Assembly: GCA_045616985.1 (NCBI GenBank)
Contig: JAZLHU010000027.1
Coordinates: 1-9,021 of the forward strand
Origin: RUG13409 sp045616985
GTDB taxonomy: Bacteria > Bacillota > Clostridia > Peptostreptococcales > Anaerovoracaceae
DNA: 9,021 bases
Direction of reading: 5' to 3'
Shown here: positions 1-6,715 of the stretch, piece by piece
Numbering within the stretch: position 1 is the stretch's first letter
Layout of the letters: each line of letters begins with the position of its first letter
Position numbers and translations under genes: made by a program
Notes under the pieces: model-generated
Database searches by the model: none
Seen by the model: only the letters and a program-made list of their open reading frames with translations
Told to the model about the DNA's origin: nothing

Positions 1-14
1 GATTTTAAATAATC

Positions 15-31
15 CCGGAATGATTTTCCGG
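15..31. repeat. Short inverted repeat upstream of the ligase gene
   Basis: The sequence CCGGAA at 15-20 is mirrored by TTCCGG at 26-31, with a 5-base loop. It could form a small 6-bp hairpin in RNA. There is no following T tract, so it is not a classic intrinsic terminator. It lies just ahead of the larger hairpin at 42-76, and both fill the non-coding leader of the first gene. Its function is unknown. Confidence 0.45.
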
Positions 32-41
32 AGAAGGGAAA

Positions 42-76
42 AATCCAGAAACCTCTTAAAAGAGGTTAACTGGATT
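42..76 (+). promoter_or_regulatory. Strong leader hairpin enclosing the ribosome binding site of the ligase gene
   Basis: Two nested perfect arms are visible. The outer arms are AATCCAG (42-48) and CTGGATT (70-76). The inner arms are AACCTCTT (50-57) and AAGAGGTT (60-67). They are separated only by A49 on one side and A68-A69 on the other, giving 15 base pairs around a tiny A/T-rich loop. The only good Shine-Dalgarno candidate for the first gene, AAGAGG at 60-65, lies in the 3' arm, so folding would hide it. No T run follows, so a simple terminator is unlikely. Plausible readings are a translation-controlling leader, an RNA processing or stability element between operon genes, or a DNA palindrome bound by a protein. 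The structure is directly visible; the function is inference. Confidence 0.6.
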
Positions 77-80
77 ATAC

Positions 81-1502
81 GTGAGGTTTATGATTTGGGA
101 TTTACAAAAATACAATAGAAAAACAGCACTGCTGAGTGATACGGGAGACAGGATCACATATGCAGGGTTAAGCAGCGCCGGCAATCGTCTTGCAAAGAAA
201 ATCGGTAGACGCTGCCTTGTTTTTTCGTTGTGTCAAAATACGATAGGATCTGTATTAGGGTATATTGCATGCGTTAATAATAACATTCCTGTTATTTTGG
301 TTAATTGCCATTTAGATAAGGGAATGCTGTTAAATTTAATTTTTACGTATGCACCGTCATTTTTATGGGTTCCAAGTGAAATGGAAGACGAATTCAGCCA
401 TGTAAGCTGCATTTACCGGGTATATGGTTATTCGCTGCTTCAGACTTCATACTCACTTGAATATCAATTGGATGATGAATTGGCATTATTGCTTACAACA
501 TCAGGCTCAACAGGAAGCCCGAAATTTGTTCGTCAAAGCTACAAGAATATTTTGTCGAATACGGCGGCAATCATATCCTATCTTGATTTAGATGAAACAG
601 AAAGACCGATTACAACATTGCCGATGAATTATACGTATGGTCTCTCCATTATAAATACACACTTATATGTTGGAGCAACTATTTTGTTAACTGATAAAGG
701 ATTGATGCAGAAAGAGTTCTGGACATTCTTTAAAGAAAAAAATGCCACATCATTCGGGGGTGTTCCTTATACGTATGAAATGCTTGACAGACTTCGTTTT
801 GCCGGAATGCAGATCCCGTCTCTGAGATACATGACACAGGCGGGGGGAAAGCTTACTCCAAAACTGCATAAGAAATTTGCGGAATACGCGCTGGCTGCCG
901 GGAAAAAGTTTGTTGTAATGTATGGTCAGTGCGAGGCAACGGCAAGAATGGGATATTTGCCGGCAGATAAGGCATTGGAAAAGTGCGGTTCAATGGGGAT
1001 CGCCATTCCCGGAGGGAAATTTCACCTTGTAGATGCTGATGGTACGGAGATAGCAAAACCGTATGTTACCGGCGAGTTAATATACGAGGGAACAAATGTA
1101 ACACTTGGTTATGCCGAGTGCGGCGAAGATTTGATTAAAGGCGATGAGCGTAAGGGTGTCCTCCAAACCGGAGATATGGCACAATTTGATGAAGACGGAT
1201 ATTATTATATTGTCGGACGAAAAAAAAGATTTTTAAAAATTTACGGAAACAGAGTGAATCTCGATGAAATCGACGGAATGGTCAAGGCCGCATTTGATAA
1301 TATCGATGTTGCCAGTGCCGGCATAGATGATCATATGTATATATTTGTAACAGAAGATCAATATGCAGAGCCCGTATGTAAATATGTTGCAGAAAAAACA
1401 AAGCTCAACCCGGCGGCATTTAAGTCGGTCGTAATCGGTGAAATCCCAAAAAACGATGCCGGCAAAATTTTATATACGGAACTGGCAAAATACTATGAAT
1501 AA
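81..1502 (+). CDS. ANL-superfamily acyl-adenylating ligase (AMP-binding acyl-CoA/acyl-carrier ligase)
   Basis: The 473-residue protein has the core motifs of AMP-forming acyl ligases. These are the ATP P-loop TTSGSTGSPK (139-148), the A5 motif YGQCE (281-285), the TGD motif (363-365), the hinge region GRKKRFLK (379-386) followed by GNR (389-391), and a C-terminal PKNDAGK in which Lys462 is the expected adenylation lysine. Enzymes of this family couple a carboxylic acid to AMP and then to CoA or a carrier-protein thiol. At 473 residues it is shorter than typical long-chain acyl-CoA synthetases (about 500-560), nearer to stand-alone adenylation domains. The substrate cannot be read from sequence. 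The start is GTG at 81 or ATG at 90; an in-frame TAA at 57-59 excludes anything further upstream. It overlaps the thioesterase gene by 8 bp, suggesting coupled translation. No acyl carrier protein is encoded in the window; one may lie upstream. Confidence 0.9.
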   Translation: MRFMIWDLQKYNRKTALLSDTGDRITYAGLSSAGNRLAKKIGRRCLVFSLCQNTIGSVLGYIACVNNNIPVILVNCHLDKGMLLNLIFTYAPSFLWVPSEMEDEFSHVSCIYRVYGYSLLQTSYSLEYQLDDELALLLTTSGSTGSPKFVRQSYKNILSNTAAIISYLDLDETERPITTLPMNYTYGLSIINTHLYVGATILLTDKGLMQKEFWTFFKEKNATSFGGVPYTYEMLDRLRFAGMQIPSLRYMTQAGGKLTPKLHKKFAEYALAAGKKFVVMYGQCEATARMGYLPADKALEKCGSMGIAIPGGKFHLVDADGTEIAKPYVTGELIYEGTNVTLGYAECGEDLIKGDERKGVLQTGDMAQFDEDGYYYIVGRKKRFLKIYGNRVNLDEIDGMVKAAFDNIDVASAGIDDHMYIFVTEDQYAEPVCKYVAEKTKLNPAAFKSVVIGEIPKNDAGKILYTELAKYYE

Positions 1503-2208
1503 AGAAATCCAGTTGTTTCTTCTTCCGTTTGCCGGAGGCAGCAGTACGTCATTTACGAAATTAATTTCATGTCTTGATGAAAGAATTAATGCTGTAGCTG
1601 TTGAATATGCCGGACGAGGCACAAGGTCAAAGGAACCGCTTTTTACAGACTATCAGTCGTTTTTCAATGATATTGTCAACCACATTAGGGATAGAAGAAA
1701 TGAAAATGTTCCCTTTGCGCTTTTGGGGTACAGTCTCGGCGGAGCTCTTGCATTTGAGATTGCAGCAGGAGGACTTATTCCGGGTCGGCTCAGTCATGTT
1801 GTGATTTGTGCGCGGGACAGTATTTCAGAACCGAGTTTTACACAAGAATATTCAAATCTTACGGAGAATGAATTCGCAGAAAAAATAAAAGAGCTCGGCG
1901 GAGTTGATGAGCGAATTCTTAAGAATAAACGATTTCGTGATATATATTTCAAGCCATTGCATGCAGATTATGAAATCTGGAACCAGTTTCAATACGATCC
2001 CGATTGTAAAAAAATGCCCTGCGACATAACCGTTCTGTATAGTGATGAGGATAATACGTGCAAAAATCCTGTTGGGTGGACAGAGTTCACAAAAGGAAAG
2101 GCGGATTTTTATGAAATAGGGCATAATCATTTTTTCATAAATGATCATTACAAAGAAATGGCAGAAATAATAAACAGGGCATTGATTTCCCGGCAGGAGG
2201 GAAAATAG
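1495..2208 (+). CDS. Type II-like thioesterase (alpha/beta hydrolase)
   Basis: This 237-residue alpha/beta hydrolase resembles the stand-alone thioesterases that accompany NRPS/PKS systems. It has PFAGG (11-15), which normally shapes the oxyanion hole, the nucleophile elbow GYSLGG (78-83) with Ser80, an acidic residue after a beta strand (Asp184 or Asp186) and GHNHFF (209-214) with His212 as likely catalytic histidine. It would hydrolyse or transfer acyl groups from a thioester on CoA or a carrier. The start chosen is ATG 1495, where homology begins and which overlaps the ligase stop in ATGAATAA. The frame extends upstream to 1438 but that part lies inside the ligase gene and shows no family sequence. 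The Shine-Dalgarno is weak, consistent with translational coupling. Next to LuxE and LuxC it occupies the role LuxD plays in luminous bacteria (releasing acyl groups for reduction), although it is not clearly a LuxD orthologue. Confidence 0.87.
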   Translation: MNKEIQLFLLPFAGGSSTSFTKLISCLDERINAVAVEYAGRGTRSKEPLFTDYQSFFNDIVNHIRDRRNENVPFALLGYSLGGALAFEIAAGGLIPGRLSHVVICARDSISEPSFTQEYSNLTENEFAEKIKELGGVDERILKNKRFRDIYFKPLHADYEIWNQFQYDPDCKKMPCDITVLYSDEDNTCKNPVGWTEFTKGKADFYEIGHNHFFINDHYKEMAEIINRALISRQEGK

Positions 2209-2209
2209 A

Positions 2210-3298
2210 ATGACATTCGATGAGATACTGCAGATCGCACCATATTCATTACCAAAGGAAAAGAAAGAAGAGATTTTAACAAAGAGGCTTAAGGAGCTTA
2301 CAGAGCAGCACAGAAAAAACTGTCCTGAATATGCACGCATATTACAAGCCTCAGGGTACAGCAATGATAAGGCTGTTTCTTATAAATACCTTCCGTTTCT
2401 TCCGGTAAGGCTTTTTAAAGAGCTTTCATTAAAGAGTGTTCCGGACGAAGAAATAGTAAAAACCATGACATCGTCAGGAACAACAGGTCAGGCAGTATCA
2501 AAAATTTATCTTGACAAAAACACCGCATCAAATCAGCAGAAGGCAATGGTTAAAATCGTCAATGATTTTACCGGATCCGGCAGGATGCCGATGATAATTT
2601 TAGACTGTCCGACTGTTGTAAAGGATAGAACAATGTTTTCGGCAAGAGGTGCAGGAATACTTGGATTCTCAATATTCGGATCAAAAAAGATTTATGCCCT
2701 TAATGATGATATGCAGCTTGATGTTCAGGGCCTTGGCGATTTTCTTGATGCTCATAAGAGTGAAAAGATATTTTTGTTTGGATTTACATTCATGATATGG
2801 CAGCATTTTTATAAAGAGCTTCTCAGACTTAAAGCTGAAGGCATTACATTTGATTTATCCAATGGAATTCTGATTCATGGCGGCGGCTGGAAAAAACTTA
2901 TAAGTGAGGCCGTAAGCCCGGAGGAATTCCACGATAGATTAAAGGATATATGCGGACTGGACAGCATCCATAACTATTATGGTATGGTTGAGCAAACAGG
3001 ATGCATATATATGCAGTGCGAATGCGGGCATTTGCATGCCAGTATTTTTTCAGACATAATCATGCGTGATCCTTTGGATTTTTCTGAATGTGCTATCGGA
3101 GAAAAAGGTATTATTCAGGTAGTATCAGTACTCCCCGAATCATATCCCGGCCACTCTTTGATAACTGAGGACGAAGGGATCGTTCTTGGGGAAGATGATT
3201 GCCCCTGCGGGCGCAAGGGTAAATACTTCAAAATAATCGGGCGTATTAAGAATGCGGAAATAAGGGGGTGCAGTGATACATATGCGGCAAAATTTTAA
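2210..3298 (+). CDS. LuxE-type acyl-protein synthetase
   Basis: The 362-residue protein matches the LuxE/PaaK-like branch of AMP-forming ligases. It has the ATP-binding TSSGTTGQ (87-94), GGGW (224-227), YYGMVEQTG (256-264) and the characteristic C-terminal RGCSDTY (352-358). In luminous bacteria LuxE activates a fatty acid as acyl-AMP, carries it on a cysteine close to its C-terminus, and passes it to LuxC. Cys354, eight residues from the end, is in the right place to be that acyl-transfer cysteine. Two Cys pairs, C270/C272 and C331/C333, could bind a metal, which I infer only from spacing. The start is supported by AGGAGGG at 2195-2201, eight bases from the ATG. It lies one base after the thioesterase stop and overlaps the reductase gene by 26 bp. 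The substrate is unknown. Confidence 0.9.
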   Translation: MTFDEILQIAPYSLPKEKKEEILTKRLKELTEQHRKNCPEYARILQASGYSNDKAVSYKYLPFLPVRLFKELSLKSVPDEEIVKTMTSSGTTGQAVSKIYLDKNTASNQQKAMVKIVNDFTGSGRMPMIILDCPTVVKDRTMFSARGAGILGFSIFGSKKIYALNDDMQLDVQGLGDFLDAHKSEKIFLFGFTFMIWQHFYKELLRLKAEGITFDLSNGILIHGGGWKKLISEAVSPEEFHDRLKDICGLDSIHNYYGMVEQTGCIYMQCECGHLHASIFSDIIMRDPLDFSECAIGEKGIIQVVSVLPESYPGHSLITEDEGIVLGEDDCPCGRKGKYFKIIGRIKNAEIRGCSDTYAAKF

Positions 3299-4502
3299 TA
3301 GCGAAGAACTGTCCCTTTTAAACAAAGTCACTTATCTTGTTGGTGATTCAACAAAAATATGTAATATGATCAATGTTCCGGCACTCAGACCATTTTCGGA
3401 TGAAGTGTTAGACTTTTTGGCTGATGTATCCGGGTCGATTTTATCAGATGCGGAAGCGAAAACTTTCCCCGATGTGATTACATTTGGATTTTGGATCAGA
3501 CGGGCATCGCTGAGCAATTTAAAGAAAATGCACATCAAGGAAGATGGAAGATTTCGTTCAGGGCGGGGAATAGTTTTTCATATAGCTCCATCAAATGTTC
3601 CCGTTAACTATGCTTATTCATTGGTGAGCGGTCTGCTTACCGGAAATGCAAATATAGTCCGGGTTCCGTCAAAGGATTTTAAACAGGTAAAAATAATCAA
3701 TGCTGCAATTGATTCTGCGTTGAAAATACATAAAGGCATTTCGTCCTATATTGCATTAGTAAGGTATGAAAGAGATGAAAAAATAAACAATTTGTTTTCG
3801 GCAATTTGCAGTACAAGAGTTGTCTGGGGCGGCGATGCAACAATAAATGAATTGCGAAAATCCCCACTTGCCCCGAGAGCTGCAGAGATTACATTCGCAG
3901 ATCGGTATTCTTTGGCGGTGATAGACAGTGATTCTTATTTGGCTATTGAGGATAAAAAGCGCATTGCGGAAAAGTTTTATAACGATACGTATCTTACAGA
4001 CCAAAATGCGTGTACCAGTCCGAGGATTGTAGTATGGGTGGGTAAAAACATTCAAGCTGCCAAAGCATTGTTCTGGTCCAATCTTTACAAAGAAATTCAA
4101 CAAAAATATAAACTGCAGCCAATATGCGCCATCAATAAATTGACAAGCGCATATATGTCAGCCGTGGCTAACGAAGTAAAAATCGAAGACCGCGATGACA
4201 ATACTCTTATGCGCATATCAGTTAAAAGCTGCTCATCGGATATTATGGATTACAAAGACAATTCGGGATTCTTTTATGAATACGAATGTTCTGATATTCT
4301 GGATATCCGTGATTTATGTGATGATACAAAATGTCAAACAATAGGGTATATTGGTGATAAGGGTATGTTTGACGGCTTATTACTGTCCGGGATAAAAGGG
4401 GTTGATCGTGTTGTTCCGATCGGTAAAACAATGGATTTTGATCTGATATGGGACGGTTATGATTTAACGGAACGATTGACCAGAATAATTGTTGTTCAGT
4501 AA
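3273..4502 (+). CDS. LuxC-type acyl-CoA / acyl-protein reductase
   Basis: The 409-residue protein has the LuxC family hallmarks within the aldehyde dehydrogenase fold. These are HIAPSNVPVN (103-112) followed by LLTGNANIVRVPS (121-133), WGGDATI (185-191), the catalytic-cysteine motif DQNACTSPR with Cys247, and the C-terminal VVPIGKTMDF (380-389) with WDG (393-395). LuxC reduces an acyl thioester to the aldehyde with NADPH, working in complex with LuxE. The start is GTG 3273 or ATG 3282. AAGGGGG (3262-3268), which lies inside the last codons of the LuxE gene, is close enough to serve the GTG. The overlap implies that LuxE and LuxC are made in step. No luciferase genes are present, so the aldehyde must serve another purpose, probably linked to the surrounding glycan genes. 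Confidence 0.9.
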   Translation: MIHMRQNFNSEELSLLNKVTYLVGDSTKICNMINVPALRPFSDEVLDFLADVSGSILSDAEAKTFPDVITFGFWIRRASLSNLKKMHIKEDGRFRSGRGIVFHIAPSNVPVNYAYSLVSGLLTGNANIVRVPSKDFKQVKIINAAIDSALKIHKGISSYIALVRYERDEKINNLFSAICSTRVVWGGDATINELRKSPLAPRAAEITFADRYSLAVIDSDSYLAIEDKKRIAEKFYNDTYLTDQNACTSPRIVVWVGKNIQAAKALFWSNLYKEIQQKYKLQPICAINKLTSAYMSAVANEVKIEDRDDNTLMRISVKSCSSDIMDYKDNSGFFYEYECSDILDIRDLCDDTKCQTIGYIGDKGMFDGLLLSGIKGVDRVVPIGKTMDFDLIWDGYDLTERLTRIIVVQ

Positions 4503-4525
4503 ACTGAAATTGCATTGCAACTGAT

Positions 4526-5728
4526 ATGAATATTCTTTTTCTTACACCCGTTAATATTAAAAGCATTGATGACATCGGACATTACGAGGATTTTCTCAGG
4601 ACCTTTGTAAAGCACGGTCATCAGGTTTGTGTTGCAAGTGCCACAGAACGCAAATACGGAATAGATACCGCCCGAGAAGATTTTGAGCGTTGCAGCATTT
4701 TACATATCAAGACCGGAAATATTCAAAAAACCAATCTGATTGAAAAAGGTTTGTCTACGCTTGCTTTAGAACAACAGTATATAAATGCAATAAAAAAATA
4801 CTTCGGGAATATTAAATTTGATTTAGTAATGTATTCAACGCCTCCAATTACATTTGCGCGGGTTGTTGCTTATATAAAGAAACGAGACGGAGCCGGATCA
4901 TATTTGCTCCTGAAAGATATATTTCCGCAAAACAGCATTGATTTGGGGATGTTAAAAAAGAACGGAATTAAAGGGATCATATATAAATACTTCAGAAATA
5001 AGGAAAAACAGTTGTATAACCTATCCGACAGAATAGGATGTATGAGTGAGGCGAATATTCGCTATTTAAAAAAGCAGGACCCATGGATCGATCCGGATAT
5101 TATTGAGGTATGTCCGAATTCCGAAGAACCGCGATTTTTAAATTTGTCAGAAGAGGAAAAGAAAGAAATTAAGAGTAAATATCATATTCCGGAAGATAAA
5201 ACCATATTTATGTATGGCGGAAATTTAGGTCGTCCGCAATGCGTTCCGCATATTGTTGAGTGCTTAAAGGCATGTGAAAGAGACATAAAAGAAGCGTTCT
5301 TTGTTATAGTCGGAAATGGTACGGATAAGGCGTATTTAAAGAGATATATAAACCGGGATGATCCCCAAAATGTACTGTTGTTGGATGCGCTTCCCAAAGA
5401 TGAGTTTGAGAAATTGACTGCGGCATGTGATGTAGGCTTGATTTTTCTGGATTATCATTTCAATATACCGAATTTTCCAAGCAGAATACTTACTTATATG
5501 CAGGCAGGTATTCCTATCATATGTTGTACGGATCCTAATACCGATGTAGGTGATGTGTGCGAAAACAACGGCTTCGGCTGGAAGTGTTTGAGTGATGATG
5601 TATATGAATTTGAAATCAAAGTCAAGCTATCCGTTACTGCAGATAAGGCAGAAATGGGAAAAAGGGCACAAGACTATTTTTTGGCTCATTATACTTCAGA
5701 GCAAGCGTATAATATTATTATGAAATAG
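4526..5728 (+). CDS. GT4-family glycosyltransferase, WbuB-like
   Basis: This 400-residue GT-B enzyme transfers a sugar from a nucleotide donor, probably onto a growing lipid-linked glycan at the cytoplasmic face of the membrane. The N-terminal domain starts MNILFLTP and contains YSTPPITF (103-110) and KDIFPQNSIDLGM (130-142), a stretch typical of the WbuB group. The C-terminal donor-binding domain begins near VCPN (195-198), with MYGGNLGRPQC (229-239), IVGNG (261-265) and FPSRILTYMQAGIP (317-330), the usual nucleotide-sugar binding region. No membrane segment is evident. WbuB proteins accompany fnlABC in some O-antigen loci, for example E. coli O26, which makes L-FucNAc a reasonable donor guess here, but specificity cannot be read from sequence. 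The start lies 23 bp after the LuxC stop and has no clear Shine-Dalgarno sequence. Confidence 0.85.
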   Translation: MNILFLTPVNIKSIDDIGHYEDFLRTFVKHGHQVCVASATERKYGIDTAREDFERCSILHIKTGNIQKTNLIEKGLSTLALEQQYINAIKKYFGNIKFDLVMYSTPPITFARVVAYIKKRDGAGSYLLLKDIFPQNSIDLGMLKKNGIKGIIYKYFRNKEKQLYNLSDRIGCMSEANIRYLKKQDPWIDPDIIEVCPNSEEPRFLNLSEEEKKEIKSKYHIPEDKTIFMYGGNLGRPQCVPHIVECLKACERDIKEAFFVIVGNGTDKAYLKRYINRDDPQNVLLLDALPKDEFEKLTAACDVGLIFLDYHFNIPNFPSRILTYMQAGIPIICCTDPNTDVGDVCENNGFGWKCLSDDVYEFEIKVKLSVTADKAEMGKRAQDYFLAHYTSEQAYNIIMK

Positions 5729-5735
5729 GAAAAAC

Positions 5736-6686
5736 ATGATGAAATACAATACAAAAAAAGTAAGCATTATCGGCTCAGGATATGTTGGATCAACCATTGC
5801 ATATGCGCTGATGATGAAAGACGTACCCAATGAAATTGTTTTGATAGATATAGATAAATCTGCTTCTAAGGCAGAGATGCTTGATATACGGCATGGGATC
5901 CCGTATATGGGAATGTGCAGAATTTACTCAGGGACCTATGCAGATCTTGCCGGATCCGACTTAATAATAATAACCGCCGGAAGGAATCGACATCCGGGAG
6001 AAAGCCGACTTGATTTAGCCCAGGATAACACAAGTATTTCAGAGCTGATTGCAAAACAGATAAGGCAATACTATACAAGCGGAGTTGTTCTTGTTGTAAC
6101 AAATCCGGTGGACATTTTAACTGCAAAATACACGCAGTGGCTGCAGCTTCCGAGAGGAAAGGTTTTTGGTACCGGCTGCATATTAGACAGCTCACGTTTT
6201 ACAAATGTATTAGCCGACTATTTGGAAATCAATCCGGAAGTAATAAATGCGCAGATAATCGGGGAGCATGGTGCCTCGCAGATCGCAACATGGAGTAAAG
6301 TGTTGATTGCCGGTGTCCCTGTAAAAGAATATGCAAGATCTATCGGGAAAGAATTCAGCGAAAAGCTTAAGACTATGGTTGAACAGGAAGTAAGAGAGAT
6401 GGGATCGACCATCATCAGCGGAAAGGGTAAAACTCACTATGGCATTGCAACATGTGTATGTTATATAGCCGATGCTATATTGAACAAAAGAGCCACGATC
6501 GCTTCTGTGTCTTCCGTGCTGAATGGTGAGTATGGAATCAAAGGAGTGGCAATGAGTGTTCCATCTGTTATCAACGGAGATGGTATTGAGAGGACATTGC
6601 CGGATTACCTGGATGATGACGAATATCAAAAGATGAAAAAGTCTTATGACGTTTTATTGAATACTATGAAAAATCTGGATAGATAG
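5736..6686 (+). CDS. L-lactate/malate dehydrogenase-family enzyme with altered substrate-pocket residues
   Basis: The 316-residue protein is a full-length LDH/MDH-family 2-hydroxyacid dehydrogenase. It has the Rossmann glycine motif GSGYVG (13-18), Asp38 for NAD selection, TNPVD (122-126), LDSSRF with Asp151 and Arg154, the catalytic His178 in GEHG, and Thr233 in KTHYGIA. By eye alignment, the mobile loop AGRNRHPGESR (81-91) places Arg85 at the LDH specificity position Gln102, and Ala180 replaces the nearly invariant Asp197 after GEHG. Arg at position 102 is the malate dehydrogenase choice, while the rest of the loop (PGESRLDL) is LDH-like. A 2-oxo-dicarboxylate substrate is therefore more likely than pyruvate. 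Two adjacent ATGs exist (5736 and 5739); AGGAA at 5727-5731 is better spaced for the second. Its position in a glycan operon suggests a supply of a hydroxyacid rather than fermentation. Confidence 0.88.
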   Translation: MMKYNTKKVSIIGSGYVGSTIAYALMMKDVPNEIVLIDIDKSASKAEMLDIRHGIPYMGMCRIYSGTYADLAGSDLIIITAGRNRHPGESRLDLAQDNTSISELIAKQIRQYYTSGVVLVVTNPVDILTAKYTQWLQLPRGKVFGTGCILDSSRFTNVLADYLEINPEVINAQIIGEHGASQIATWSKVLIAGVPVKEYARSIGKEFSEKLKTMVEQEVREMGSTIISGKGKTHYGIATCVCYIADAILNKRATIASVSSVLNGEYGIKGVAMSVPSVINGDGIERTLPDYLDDDEYQKMKKSYDVLLNTMKNLDR

Positions 6687-6715
6687 ACTGATAATGGGTA
6701 GAGGTGGCTTAGCAA

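Noticed and set aside
15..31. The 15-31 hairpin as an intrinsic terminator of an upstream operon.
   Set aside because: The stem is only 6 bp and no run of T follows it.
2..118. A frame open from the left edge to TAG at 116-118 that could be the tail of an upstream gene overlapping the ligase.
   Set aside because: It is only 38 codons, not recognisable, and runs through the long palindrome. An open frame of this length is expected by chance fairly often. The other two frames stop within the first 12 bases, so if an upstream gene reaches into the window through overlap, this is the frame to check.
1438..1494. A longer GTG start for the thioesterase.
   Set aside because: The extra 19 residues lie entirely within the ligase gene's C-terminal motif and do not resemble the family. 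ATG 1495 begins exactly where homology starts.
1852..2364. A 170-codon open frame on the minus strand.
   Set aside because: It lies across the thioesterase and LuxE genes, has a Cys/Phe/Ile-rich composition typical of an antisense shadow and no recognisable motif.
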